In this document: piece by piece, positions 30,253 through 38,428 of the stretch
Numbering within the stretch: position 1 is the first letter of the stretch
Layout of the letters: each line of letters starts with the position of its first letter
Origin: CBIHNH01 sp966211425
Lineage (GTDB): Bacteria > Patescibacteriota > Saccharimonadia > Saccharimonadales > Saccharimonadaceae
Direction: 5' to 3'
Length of the DNA stretch: 43,728 nucleotides
NCBI GenBank assembly: GCA_966211425.1
Contig: CBIHNH010000002.1
Span: forward strand, 1-43,728
The notes under the pieces: model-generated
Database searches by the model: none
Told to the model about the DNA's origin: nothing
The model's input: only the letters and a program-made list of their open reading frames with translations
Translations under genes and position numbers: made by a program

Positions 30253-30608
30253 ACCGGATGAGCTGGGATCGTATCGGCGTTGTCGTTGCGCGCCACCGTA
30301 TTACGTACGGCATTATCGCGGCGCTGTTGATTGCCTCGCTGCTAACAATGGTGAGCATGGCGCTGTATGTTTCCAGCGGTGCGTCACGCCTTGATCTGAG
30401 TCGACCGGGCTACGAACAGCTCCGAAAAGAAATCCAACATGATACAACCGAAGAGCAATTTAGCTCGAGTGGCCCGATCAACGAAGCGGTTCTGAAGGAC
30501 TTCCAAGCGCGCTACACAGCACATCGTGAGTCGATGAAAAAACTCGATAACTTTGGCAGCAATGCTCTCGAAGACGGTCAGCTCCAGATCCTTCCGAGCT
30601 CACCGTAG
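30249..30608 (+). CDS. Single-pass membrane protein of unknown function
   Basis: 119 residues: a short basic cytoplasmic start, one membrane helix (about 18-44, ITYGIIAALLIASLLTMVSMALYV) and a charged extracytoplasmic domain. Translationally coupled (ATGA) to the exported protein upstream. The architecture resembles the membrane protein at 35317 (basic N-terminus, one helix, charged outer domain), but no clear sequence match is visible by eye. Confidence 0.55.
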   Translation: MNRMSWDRIGVVVARHRITYGIIAALLIASLLTMVSMALYVSSGASRLDLSRPGYEQLRKEIQHDTTEEQFSSSGPINEAVLKDFQARYTAHRESMKKLDNFGSNALEDGQLQILPSSP

Positions 30609-30621
30609 GCAGTAAGCGGTT

Positions 30622-31482
30622 TTATTTCTTCGTAGGATCTGGGAAACCAGGAACGTGCGCCAGCTCGATCTTGTGCTTGGCGAACGCCTTTAACAGCCTG
30701 CGACGCATCTCACCCGTAACACTCCACTGCTGTGATGGATTGGTTTTGCCGGTGATGGTAACTTCGAGCGCGACATCACTAAAGGTGCCGATGTTCAGGA
30801 AGTGCGGTGCCTCGAGGACTTTGTCTTTCCACTTTTCATCTTCGGATAGAGCGACGCCGACATCATCGATCACCTTGGCGAGCGCATCGATATCTGTGTC
30901 AGGATCGACGACAAGTGAAAAGTTTACCTTCGAAAACCCCATCGTTTTGTTGATGACATGAAGAACCTCGCCGTTTGGGAGGAAATGAACGTTGCCGCTG
31001 GCGTCGCGAATAACGGTCGAACGGATCGTGACGCGCTCGACGGTGCCGGCTGCGCCCTGGATGTCGACGATATCACCGACTCGGTACTGGTTCTCGATGA
31101 TAATAAAGACGCCAGAGAGGAAGTCTTTGATGAGCGACTGGGCGCCAAAACCGATCGCGACACCGAGTAAGCCCGCGCTCGCAAAAAACGGTGTCAGGTC
31201 GATCTTTGGAAAGATCTGTTGAAAGATGATGCAGCTCGCAACGATGATGAGGATAACCTTCCAGACAACAGTGAACAGGCTGCCGAGTGTGTCGCGACGC
31301 TTTTTTACATCATCGGCAGACAGCGGGTTATACGGGGTGCTACGAACGAGATGGCGGACGATCTGGTCGATGACAAGGCCGCCAAAGTGTCGTCCAAGCC
31401 AGGCAAAGGCGAGTGTTGCGACGATGGCTACGCCGGGATCTGCCAGCCAGTTGCCGATTGTGTTCGATAAAGAAGCGTCCAT
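30622..31482 (-). CDS. MscS-family mechanosensitive channel
   Basis: 286 residues: three membrane helices in the first 125 residues, with the pore-lining helix ASAGLLGVAIGFGAQSLIKDFLSGVFIIIENQYRVGD, then the beta domain VERVTIRSTVIRDASGNVHFLPNGEV and an alpha/beta C-terminus. It releases solutes on osmotic downshock. The minus-strand extended -10 TGATATACT ends 6 nt before the ATG, so it is leaderless, and only 19 nt separate its start from that of tsaC. Confidence 0.93.
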   Translation of the reverse strand: MDASLSNTIGNWLADPGVAIVATLAFAWLGRHFGGLVIDQIVRHLVRSTPYNPLSADDVKKRRDTLGSLFTVVWKVILIIVASCIIFQQIFPKIDLTPFFASAGLLGVAIGFGAQSLIKDFLSGVFIIIENQYRVGDIVDIQGAAGTVERVTIRSTVIRDASGNVHFLPNGEVLHVINKTMGFSKVNFSLVVDPDTDIDALAKVIDDVGVALSEDEKWKDKVLEAPHFLNIGTFSDVALEVTITGKTNPSQQWSVTGEMRRRLLKAFAKHKIELAHVPGFPDPTKK

Positions 31483-31487
31483 GATGG

Positions 31488-31497
31488 TAGTATATCA
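31488..31497. promoter_or_regulatory. Overlapping two-way promoter between mscS-like gene and tsaC
   Basis: The same bases read TGATATACT on the minus strand (6 nt before the MscS ATG) and TAGTAT (31488-31493) on the plus strand, 8 nt before ATG 31502. The gap between the start codons is only 19 nt. Confidence 0.6.
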
Positions 31498-31501
31498 GGT
31501 G

Positions 31502-32056
31502 ATGTTCTCGCAACTAGCTAAAAACCATGAGCTTGTTCAGCTGCTAAAAAACGGTGGCGTTGCTGTTCTGCGCACCGATACGCTCTATGGCATCGTTGCC
31601 GGCGCAGATAATGAGGCTGCGGTTGAGCGAGTCTATAGGATAAAAGGCCGTGATCGAAATAAATCCTGCATCATCCTACTCGACAGTATGCGCTCTGCCT
31701 ATGATCGGGGCGAAGAGTTGGCGGCCGACGAGCACCGCTATCACAGCGACGTACCAACTAGTTTTCTGATAAACGGAGAGGGAGCACCAGCCTGGTTATT
31801 ACGGGAAAACGATAAGCTAGCGTACCGAATACCAAATGATAACGAACTTTGTCAGTTTTTGGCACAGACAGGTCCATTGATTGCACCGAGCGCCAACCCT
31901 CAAGGCCAGCCGCCTGCTCGCACGATAGACGAGGCAAGAGCTTATTTTGGCGATGCGGTCGATCTCTATATTGACAGCGGAGAAGTGCCCGCCGATACGC
32001 CCCCTTCCCGGCTACTGCGAATCCATGATGATGGGCAGGTGGAGCGTCTCCGATGA
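31502..32056 (+). CDS. tsaC: Threonylcarbamoyl-AMP synthase (TsaC/YrdC/Sua5)
   Basis: 184 residues: VAVLRTDTLYGIVAGADN, RVYRIKGRDRNKSCIILLDS, LAYRIPN and the signature GPLIAPSANPQGQPPARTIDEA. It makes threonylcarbamoyl-AMP from Thr, bicarbonate and ATP for tRNA t6A. The open frame extends to 31226 inside the opposing channel gene, but those residues are not family-like; ATG 31502 begins MFSQLAKNHELVQLLKNG and fits. It overlaps trmB by 4 nt, so a tRNA-modification operon. Confidence 0.93.
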   Translation: MFSQLAKNHELVQLLKNGGVAVLRTDTLYGIVAGADNEAAVERVYRIKGRDRNKSCIILLDSMRSAYDRGEELAADEHRYHSDVPTSFLINGEGAPAWLLRENDKLAYRIPNDNELCQFLAQTGPLIAPSANPQGQPPARTIDEARAYFGDAVDLYIDSGEVPADTPPSRLLRIHDDGQVERLR

Positions 32057-32694
32057 TAGATCCCGACCAGTTCATCATCACGCGCAAGCGCAAAAAATAT
32101 AAGTTCGCTAAGTTTGCTAACTCGCTGCTATGCTTTGAGTTTGATGAGTGGCAAAGCGTGCACACCGATGTGCTGGAGGTTGGTGCTGGCACCGGCTTGT
32201 TCAGCGTGGAGCTGGCATCTAGGTATCCTGATAAACAGTTCGTCGCTGTTGATGTTAAAGCCGATCGTCTACAGACCGGAGCCTACGAAGCTGAGGCCAG
32301 AGGGCTTACTAACGTGCGTTTTGTACGCGCAAGAGCTGACCAGCTCGGGGAGATGTTTGAACCTGGAACCGTTGACCAGCTATGGATAACATTTCCGGAT
32401 CCATTTCCAAAAGCGCGCTCATCAGGTCGGCGAATGACGCACCCGACATATTTGTCCACGTATACAAAGTTGCTTCAGTCCAAGGGGTCGTTGTTCCTCA
32501 AGCACGATTCGCGTCAGTTCTTTCTCTGGTCACTTGAACAGCTGGTTGCCTGCGGATGGCATATCGCTGAGCTGAGTTTTGATTTGCATGATTCTGATCT
32601 GGCTGATGACTACAAGACTATGACGACGTATGAAACGCGTTGGCTTGAGGAAGGGCTAGAGACGAACTTTGTCAGGGCAACGAAAGTAGCCTAG
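32053..32694 (+). CDS. trmB: tRNA (guanine-N7-)-methyltransferase TrmB
   Basis: 213 residues: SAM-binding VLEVGAGTGLFSVELASRYP, FVAVDVKADRL, NVRFVRARADQL and the TrmB signature LWITFPDPFPKARSSGRRMTHPTYL with later TYETRW. It methylates G46 of tRNAs. ATGA overlap with tsaC; the stop overlaps the murC stop by 4 nt on the other strand. Confidence 0.95.
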   Translation: MIDPDQFIITRKRKKYKFAKFANSLLCFEFDEWQSVHTDVLEVGAGTGLFSVELASRYPDKQFVAVDVKADRLQTGAYEAEARGLTNVRFVRARADQLGEMFEPGTVDQLWITFPDPFPKARSSGRRMTHPTYLSTYTKLLQSKGSLFLKHDSRQFFLWSLEQLVACGWHIAELSFDLHDSDLADDYKTMTTYETRWLEEGLETNFVRATKVA

Positions 32695-33962
32695 AGTTTT
32701 TCCGCAGCAACCATCTGGCGCGCCCAGTCATCGATGCTGCCTGCGCCCATTACGAGCACGAGCTTGCTGGCGTCACGGTGCGTTTTGAGTTCACGCCACA
32801 GGGCATCGTTCAGCTCGGCGATATGGACAGAGTCTTTGTTGGTGAGATTGTCGACCAGTTCTTGTGGCTGCAGTATCTCTAGGCTTGGGTCTTCGCGACT
32901 TAGATACGTCGGCAGCCAATAAATCTCTTCGGCGAGCTCCATGCAGTCGGTATAGTCGTTTTTTATCTCGTGTTGGCGGATGTTTTGGTGCGGCTGATAC
33001 ACGAGAACGATCCGGTCGCTGACTTCCCGCGCCATTTGGAGCGTGGCAGCGATTTCGACAGGATGGTGGCCGTAGTCCGTGTATAGATTTTCGGCGATGC
33101 GTTCGAAACGACGGTCGGTACCGGGAAATGAGTTCAGGGCTGCCCGGATCTCACGCTCAGAAACGTCTGGCAAGAGCCGCGACAGGGCTCTCTCAACCAA
33201 AAATGCGTTGTGGCGAGTATGGTCGCCCGCGAGCGTCAAGTGATCGAGCCGCATCAGTTCATCGTAGGCCTCGAGATCGGCCGCTGGGTCAGTCGCGAGA
33301 TAGCGAAGGTCTTTTTCCCATAGCAGGCTGTAGTTTGACTGTTGGAGAAAGTCCGTGAATGCCTTCCGGTACTCGTCGACGGTCGGGTAAGTATCGAAAT
33401 GGTCGTGGTCCAGACTAGTAATGATCGTTAGGTGCGGTTCAAACTGGAGCATGTTGCGGTCGAATTCATCGCATTCATAGACGAAATACTCACTACCCGG
33501 CACGTAAGCACCACTCGGTCCAAAACTGATTGTTGTGCCGATCGAGTAACTTGGCTGTATCCCGAGCTGTTTGAGCGCCCAGATAACCATGCCGGTTGTT
33601 GTCGTCTTGCCATGGGTGCCGCTGATAGCGATCAGTTTGAGATCCTTGTCACGGATGATTTCGGCGATCAATTCATCTCGTTTGCTGGTGCGAATACCAT
33701 GCTCCCTGGCAAAGACAAGCTCTGGATGATTCTCTGGTAACGCGGCAGTGTAAACGACCCAGTCTATCGGCTGACGCTCGTGGGTGGCGCGGATCTGTGA
33801 ACCGTCCTGTCCGATCGCGACGTTGATACCGCGTTCACGTAGCTCGGTCGTGACTAAACTTTCATGGAGATCAGAGCCGGACACGGCGTAACCAGCATCA
33901 AACGCTATCTCTGAGAGTGGGCCGATCGCGACGCCACCGATTCCGGAAAAATATATATGCAT
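32691..33962 (-). CDS. murC: UDP-N-acetylmuramate-L-alanine ligase (MurC)
   Basis: 423 residues: N-terminal Rossmann start MHIYFSGIGGVAIGPLSEIA, P-loop AISGTHGKTTTTGMVIWAL, EYFVYECDEFDRNML, and the third domain with YTDYGHHPVEIAATL and VLVYQPHQNIR. It adds the first amino acid of the peptidoglycan stem. It is shorter than most MurC, which is usual in small genomes. TATACT lies about 16 nt before the ATG on the minus strand. Confidence 0.92.
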   Translation of the reverse strand: MHIYFSGIGGVAIGPLSEIAFDAGYAVSGSDLHESLVTTELRERGINVAIGQDGSQIRATHERQPIDWVVYTAALPENHPELVFAREHGIRTSKRDELIAEIIRDKDLKLIAISGTHGKTTTTGMVIWALKQLGIQPSYSIGTTISFGPSGAYVPGSEYFVYECDEFDRNMLQFEPHLTIITSLDHDHFDTYPTVDEYRKAFTDFLQQSNYSLLWEKDLRYLATDPAADLEAYDELMRLDHLTLAGDHTRHNAFLVERALSRLLPDVSEREIRAALNSFPGTDRRFERIAENLYTDYGHHPVEIAATLQMAREVSDRIVLVYQPHQNIRQHEIKNDYTDCMELAEEIYWLPTYLSREDPSLEILQPQELVDNLTNKDSVHIAELNDALWRELKTHRDASKLVLVMGAGSIDDWARQMVAAEKL

Positions 33963-34060
33963 AACAGGTTGTATTCAAAGTATAGCGCAGGAACTGACGG
34001 ATAGGCAGAAGTGTGGTTAAATATAGCGTAACAACAACGAGTGGGAAACAATAAAAATAT

Positions 34061-35299
34061 ATGATCCGGAAATTCCTCCAACGCCTTCTGGAGAGACGCC
34101 ATTACTGGAGAGTAGTGGGCTTTTCGGAGCTTGCTGAGCTTTACACGAGCCGGTTGTTGCGTCTGGTTGCGGCAAATCTGTTCTCGAGTGTTGCGGCCAT
34201 CTACATGTACCAGCTCGGATATCCGGTCTGGTCGATTTTGATTTTCTTCTCGCTGTATTTTCTGTTTAGAGGGATCGTGTCGATTCCAATAGCGTACTTC
34301 ATCGCGCGTGTCGGCCCGAAACAAGGGATGCTCGTCAGCAATTTCCTTCATATACCGGCTGTTCTGGCCCTGACCCAGCTGGAGGGCGCTGGCATTTGGG
34401 CTCTTGCAATTTATGGTGTAACGCAAGGGGCTGCAGTTTCGCTCTACTCAGTGTCCTACCACACGAGCTTCTCTAAGGCGAAGAGCTCTGCAAATGTCGG
34501 TAAAGAGCTCAGTTTCATGTATATTGCCGAAAAGCTTGGTACCGGCATGAGCCCTCTGATCGGTGGTGTTATTGCGTACCTGTTTGGTCCTGAGATGACT
34601 ATGTTCGTCGCTATGTTCCTTTTCGTTTTCTCGGCTGGCCCGTTGTTTTTGACCCCAGATCCGATCATGACACGTCAAAAGATATTGTTTCGTGGCTTTA
34701 ACTGGCGAGCGACGAGACGCAATATGGTGTCGGCAGCGGCTGTTGGCGTGGATCATATATCGGTCTCAGTTATCTGGTCGCTTTTCATCGCTATCGCCAT
34801 CTTTGGCACGTCGTCCGACATCGTCTACGCACAGATAGGTGGTTTGCTGACGATCGCTTTCCTCGCTTCGATTGCGTTTGCGCATTTCTACGGCGTGGTT
34901 ATTGACCGCCGCCAGGGAGGGCAGCTGTTGAGAGCGTCGGTCATCGGAAAGTTTTTCCTGAGTCTACTGCGTCCGTTTGTTTCGACGCCGCTTGGGGTAG
35001 TCTTGATAAATGTCGGCAATGAAGCCGTGGCGACCGGATATTCGATGCCGTACCTGAAGGGGCAATACGATATGGCCGACAACTTGCCTGGGTACCGTAT
35101 CGTCTATATGACTCTCATGGAGTCTGCAATTTGCTATGGAGCAGCGGTGTTTGGATGCGTTATGACGGTGCTGGTGTTGGCGTTTGGCGGAGTGCAAGGC
35201 CTACAGGTTAGTTACGTTGTTGCAGGTGTCGCCAGCCTGCCTATCCTGATGCACGGCTTTCCGGCTCTTCGAGAAACCAGGATATTTCAGAAGCGCTGA
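34061..35299 (+). CDS. MFS transporter, 12 TM, substrate unknown
   Basis: 412 residues with about 11-12 membrane segments in two halves: the motif A region between TM2 and TM3 reads AYFIARVGPKQGMLVSNF, and the equivalent in the second half reads GVVIDRRQGGQLLRASVIG. A basic N-terminal extension (MIRKFLQRLLERRHYWR) precedes TM1. No substrate-specific motif. A TATAGC box lies upstream (34022) with no good ribosome binding site before the ATG. Confidence 0.8.
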   Translation: MIRKFLQRLLERRHYWRVVGFSELAELYTSRLLRLVAANLFSSVAAIYMYQLGYPVWSILIFFSLYFLFRGIVSIPIAYFIARVGPKQGMLVSNFLHIPAVLALTQLEGAGIWALAIYGVTQGAAVSLYSVSYHTSFSKAKSSANVGKELSFMYIAEKLGTGMSPLIGGVIAYLFGPEMTMFVAMFLFVFSAGPLFLTPDPIMTRQKILFRGFNWRATRRNMVSAAAVGVDHISVSVIWSLFIAIAIFGTSSDIVYAQIGGLLTIAFLASIAFAHFYGVVIDRRQGGQLLRASVIGKFFLSLLRPFVSTPLGVVLINVGNEAVATGYSMPYLKGQYDMADNLPGYRIVYMTLMESAICYGAAVFGCVMTVLVLAFGGVQGLQVSYVVAGVASLPILMHGFPALRETRIFQKR

Positions 35300-35301
35300 G
35301 T

Positions 35302-35307
35302 TATACT
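35302..35307 (+). promoter_or_regulatory. -10 box of the 219-aa membrane protein gene
   Basis: TATACT, 9 nt before ATG 35317; no ribosome binding site. Confidence 0.45.
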
Positions 35308-35316
35308 AAGACTATT

Positions 35317-35976
35317 ATGAGGTGGGAAAAACTCACGGACAAGGCACGGTACCGCCGCATCCTTCACGCCGTTCAACGGCTCAAGACGTGGCAACTAATC
35401 GTCGTGCTGCTACTCGGAATACTGCTCTCGGCGAGCCTGCTGAGGCTCAACAACCTCGGTATGGTTGAGCGACGCAGCGCGGTGATCGTTGCCGATGAAA
35501 AAGGCGACCCAGAAGCTCTCCGTAAATCGGTTGTCGAGCTGCAGCGCTATGTTGCCGGTCATATGAACACCGATCTCCAGAATGGTTTTTATCTCACGCA
35601 CACCTACGAACGTGACCGTGATGCTGCGCTGAGTGCCGCGGGCGAGTCCACCAACCCGAACAGCGCCGTCTACCAGCAGGCAAGTATCGAATGCCGTAGT
35701 CGGTTCCAGGGTGGTCGTGAGTCGTTTCGTAACGATTACGTTCAATGCGTTATCGATCAAGTCAGTACGCTTAGCGCCCAAAACGACGCCGCAAATACCC
35801 TAAACTTACCGAAAACTGATGCCTACAAGATCAATTTTTCTGCACCACTTTGGACACCTGATTTGGCTGGTTTGGCCGTGCTGTTTTGCTTCATCGTAAC
35901 AGGGGTAATCATCGGTCGTCTTCTCCTGCTGGCTTTTCTCCGCAGTTTACTGCGCCGACACTACCGAAGTGCCTAA
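35317..35976 (+). CDS. Two-helix membrane protein with extracytoplasmic domain, function unknown
   Basis: 219 residues: basic cytoplasmic start, membrane helix 1 (about 27-46), an outer domain of about 130 residues with two Cys (SIECRSRF and YVQCVIDQ, probably a disulfide), membrane helix 2 (about 183-208) and a basic end. No family recognised. The two Cys and the outer domain make it a possible DsbA client. Confidence 0.6.
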   Translation: MRWEKLTDKARYRRILHAVQRLKTWQLIVVLLLGILLSASLLRLNNLGMVERRSAVIVADEKGDPEALRKSVVELQRYVAGHMNTDLQNGFYLTHTYERDRDAALSAAGESTNPNSAVYQQASIECRSRFQGGRESFRNDYVQCVIDQVSTLSAQNDAANTLNLPKTDAYKINFSAPLWTPDLAGLAVLFCFIVTGVIIGRLLLLAFLRSLLRRHYRSA

Positions 35977-35981
35977 AAAAG

Positions 35982-36010
35982 TTGACAGGGGTGAGGAGAG
36001 GGCGTACGCT
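35982..36010 (+). promoter_or_regulatory. Promoter of the small YFFAK protein
   Basis: TTGACA (35982-35987), 17-nt spacer, TACGCT (36005-36010), then a 34-nt leader with AAAGGAGGAG. The perfect -35, optimal spacer and strong ribosome binding site suggest high expression. Confidence 0.75.
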
Positions 36011-36050
36011 TAACTTCGTAAGCCAAAGTTAAAAGGAGGAGTTTTCTACT

Positions 36051-36257
36051 ATGGCAGCTTACCAACACACGAACTCAAAGGGTGTAACGTACTTTTTACA
36101 CAAAAAAGACGTCACACTACGCGGTGGCAAAGAACAAACCATCTACTTTTTCGCAAAAGCGGAAGGTGGTAAGGGTGAACCAACTGATCTGCCAGCAGGT
36201 TACGAAGTTACTGAAAACCCTCGAAACGGTTTCTTGACTATTCGCAAGATTCGCTAG
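36051..36257 (+). CDS. Small conserved protein with YFFAK motif
   Basis: 68 residues: HTNSKGVTYFLHKKDVTLRG, GKEQTIYFFAKAEGGKGE, LPAGYEVTENPRNGFLTIRK. I associate similar small proteins with Saccharibacteria and other CPR genomes, where they are hypothetical. It is beta-rich and basic, with no signal peptide. The consensus -35, the strong ribosome binding site (AAAGGAGGAG) and the 17-bp terminator suggest an abundant protein. Function unknown. Confidence 0.8.
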   Translation: MAAYQHTNSKGVTYFLHKKDVTLRGGKEQTIYFFAKAEGGKGEPTDLPAGYEVTENPRNGFLTIRKIR

Positions 36258-36278
36258 TACCCGTTTTATTGTTAGATC

Positions 36279-36320
36279 AACTGAACACCTCCTGGTATAC
36301 CGGGAGGTGTTCAGTTTTGT
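36279..36320 (+). terminator. Intrinsic terminator
   Basis: A 17-bp stem (36279-36295 with 36300-36316, one G-T pair), loop TATA, followed by a short T run. Confidence 0.88.
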
Positions 36321-36334
36321 TATCCGACATTGCC

Positions 36335-36426
36335 TTGCAGCCATAAGCAGTTTGGTGCTACCATGTATACAAACAAACCGGTGCCAAAAAACGCCCGAGC
36401 GTGCCGCCCGCCGTTCGGGCTTTTTT
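36335..36426 (+). ncRNA. Possible short RNA or attenuator ahead of the ABC operon
   Basis: TTGCAG (36335-36340), 18-nt spacer, TACCAT (36359-36364) preceded by TGC (extended -10). The predicted start at about 36371 would give an RNA of roughly 55 nt that ends at the hairpin GCCCGA/TCGGGC (36393-36398 with 36415-36420) and TTTTTT. There is no gene in it that I can support. It could be a small RNA or an aborted leader of the ABC operon. Confidence 0.4.
36393..36426 (+). terminator. Intrinsic terminator
   Basis: GCCCGA pairs with TCGGGC, with an A run before and six T after; the 16-nt loop is GC-rich. Confidence 0.75.
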
Positions 36427-36491
36427 GTAACCTGTTATCGTCAATTATCCTGTCGTTGTTTTCAGGAGTCTGGGCGTGTATATTTAAGATG

Positions 36492-37259
36492 ATGAAGAAA
36501 TCGAACAAGATTATGCTCCGGGTCACTGATCTCGTGAAGACCTATGACGGTCGTAACGTCGTAGATGGCGTCAGTTTTGAGGTGGGCCAGGGGGAGATCT
36601 TTGGCATCCTCGGCCCGAACGGCGCTGGCAAGACGACGACTCTCGAGATGATTGAGACACTCCGGCCTATCGATGGCGGTACGGCGGTGATTGACGGCAT
36701 AGACGTCAACGAAGACCCTCGAGCCATAAAATACCTTATCGGTGTCCAGCCACAGACTCCGGCTTTTCAGGACAAGACGAAACTGACCGAAGTTATCGAA
36801 CTGTTTGCTGCTGCGTATGGTGAAAAGGTTGATCCGTTAGCATTCCTGCGAGATGTTGATCTGGAGAGCAAAGCTGACGCCTATGTCGAGCAGCTCTCCG
36901 GTGGCCAGAAACAACGCCTCAGCATCACGACGGCGCTAGTCCATGGGCCGAAAGTCTTTTTTCTCGATGAGCCGACGACCGGCCTCGACCCACAGGCGCG
37001 TCGCCACCTCTGGGATTTGATCCGCAAGGTTCGTGACAAAGGTATCAGCGTCGTCATGACGACGCACTATATGGACGAAGCCGAGATGCTGTGCGATCGT
37101 ATCGCTGTCATGGATCAGGGAAAGATTATCGCCCTTGATACGCCAAAAGGCCTGGTGAAGAGCCTGCTAGGCCGCGGCTTCAAAAAGGAGCAACATGTGG
37201 AGCAGGCGAACCTCGAAGATGTCTTTATCGACTTAACGGGAAAGGCGCTCAGAGACTAG
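36492..37259 (+). CDS. ABC transporter ATP-binding protein (DrrA-type)
   Basis: About 255 residues: Walker A GPNGAGKTTTLEM, Q-loop GVQPQTPAFQ, signature LSGGQKQRLS, Walker B VFFLDEPTTGLDP and H-loop TTHYMDEAE, then a short C-terminal extension with QANLEDVFIDLTG typical of DrrA/NatA exporters. The frame is open from 36330 across the terminator, but the protein should start at the tandem ATG (36489/36492), which lies 4 and 7 nt behind TATATT. Its partner permease starts 1 nt after its stop. Confidence 0.92.
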   Translation: MKKSNKIMLRVTDLVKTYDGRNVVDGVSFEVGQGEIFGILGPNGAGKTTTLEMIETLRPIDGGTAVIDGIDVNEDPRAIKYLIGVQPQTPAFQDKTKLTEVIELFAAAYGEKVDPLAFLRDVDLESKADAYVEQLSGGQKQRLSITTALVHGPKVFFLDEPTTGLDPQARRHLWDLIRKVRDKGISVVMTTHYMDEAEMLCDRIAVMDQGKIIALDTPKGLVKSLLGRGFKKEQHVEQANLEDVFIDLTGKALRD

Positions 37260-37260
37260 T

Positions 37261-38370
37261 ATGAACAAATCATTCTATACCGTTATGACACTGGTCCGCA
37301 TCAACACCAAGCGGTTTTTCCGTGACCGATTGGCGATCTTTTTCACGATCGGTTTTCCGCTCATCTTTTTGTTCGTTTTCGGCGGTCTCAACAACGGGAG
37401 CGGCGACGTTTCGTTCCGCGTCGGGCTCGTGAACCAGTCGGACTCGGCATTTTCTAAGGACTTTGTCGAACAGAGCAAAAAGAGCGAGATTCTCGAAGTC
37501 AACGAAGACGCGACAACCCTCGATGCGGCTAAAGACATGATGAGCAAGTCGCAGCTCGACGCAACCATCCTTTTACCGAAAGGTTTCGGTGAGGTTGAGT
37601 CTGGCGCGCAGCATCCGAGCGGACAGGCAAAAATCCTCTATACCAGCAATAACCAACAGTCTGCCACCGCCCTCAGCTCCATCCTCGATGCACAGTTCAA
37701 ACAGATAAACAGCAAGTACGTCGATACCTCGGTGCCATTCAGCGTTGCGTCAGAACAGCTCAACGAACGCAGCCTGTCACCGTTTGACTACACGTTTGCC
37801 GGACTACTCGGGTTCGCAATCATCGGTATGGGTATCTTTGGCCCGGTAAACGTCTTCCCGGAGCTCAAAAAGATGGGTATCCTGCGTCGTCTCAGTACGA
37901 CACCGCTCCGAGTTTGGCAGTATTTCCTCGCAACGATGATTGGCCAGGCGGTCATCGGACTGCTGGCGCTCGCGGTCATGTTTGCCGTCGCGGTCATGGT
38001 GTTCGATTTACAGATCGTCGGCAACTATCTTGAGCTTACTTTGTTCCTTGTTCTCGGTATCGTCTGTATCCTGGGCATCGGCCTTGCACTCGGTGGATGG
38101 GCAAAGAACGAGCGTCAAGCGGCACCGCTCAGTAACATCATCGTCTTCCCAATGATGTTCCTCTCGGGCACGTTCTTCCCTCGATTTCTCATGCCTGAAT
38201 GGCTCCAGATGATCTCAAACTTTTTGCCTCTTACGCCAGTGATCGACGGCATCCGACTGATCGCGACCGAAGGAGCACATCTGGTTGATGTTCTGCCTCA
38301 GCTCGGTATGATTGGCGCCTGGACGGTCGTCATCTATGCTATCGCGTTCAAAGTTTTCCGCTGGGAGTAA
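37261..38370 (+). CDS. ABC-2 type permease
   Basis: 369 residues: one N-terminal membrane helix (about 26-42), a large extracytoplasmic domain (about 45-175, VGLVNQSDSAFSKDFVEQSK), then five helices with the ABC-2 signature GILRRLSTTPLRVWQYFLA and PMMFLSGTFFPRFLMPEWLQ. It forms an exporter with the upstream ATPase; lipids, antibiotics or polymers are typical cargo. Substrate unknown. Confidence 0.92.
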   Translation: MNKSFYTVMTLVRINTKRFFRDRLAIFFTIGFPLIFLFVFGGLNNGSGDVSFRVGLVNQSDSAFSKDFVEQSKKSEILEVNEDATTLDAAKDMMSKSQLDATILLPKGFGEVESGAQHPSGQAKILYTSNNQQSATALSSILDAQFKQINSKYVDTSVPFSVASEQLNERSLSPFDYTFAGLLGFAIIGMGIFGPVNVFPELKKMGILRRLSTTPLRVWQYFLATMIGQAVIGLLALAVMFAVAVMVFDLQIVGNYLELTLFLVLGIVCILGIGLALGGWAKNERQAAPLSNIIVFPMMFLSGTFFPRFLMPEWLQMISNFLPLTPVIDGIRLIATEGAHLVDVLPQLGMIGAWTVVIYAIAFKVFRWE

Positions 38371-38392
38371 CCCCATACGACATCGGTCAGTG

Positions 38393-38422
38393 TTGACAAA
38401 ACCATAAACAGTATGGTATAAT
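38393..38422 (+). promoter_or_regulatory. Promoter, leaderless, of the 152-aa protein
   Basis: TTGACA (38393-38398), 18-nt spacer, perfect TATAAT (38417-38422) preceded by TGG (extended -10), then exactly 6 nt to the ATG. Confidence 0.8.
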
Positions 38423-38428
38423 ACTGGC

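Noticed and set aside
31226..31501. N-terminal extension of tsaC
   Set aside because: It lies inside the opposing MscS-type gene, is not family-like, and ATG 31502 fits both the family start and the promoter.
36330..36491. N-terminal extension of the ABC ATPase
   Set aside because: It reads across an intrinsic terminator and adds nothing resembling the family.
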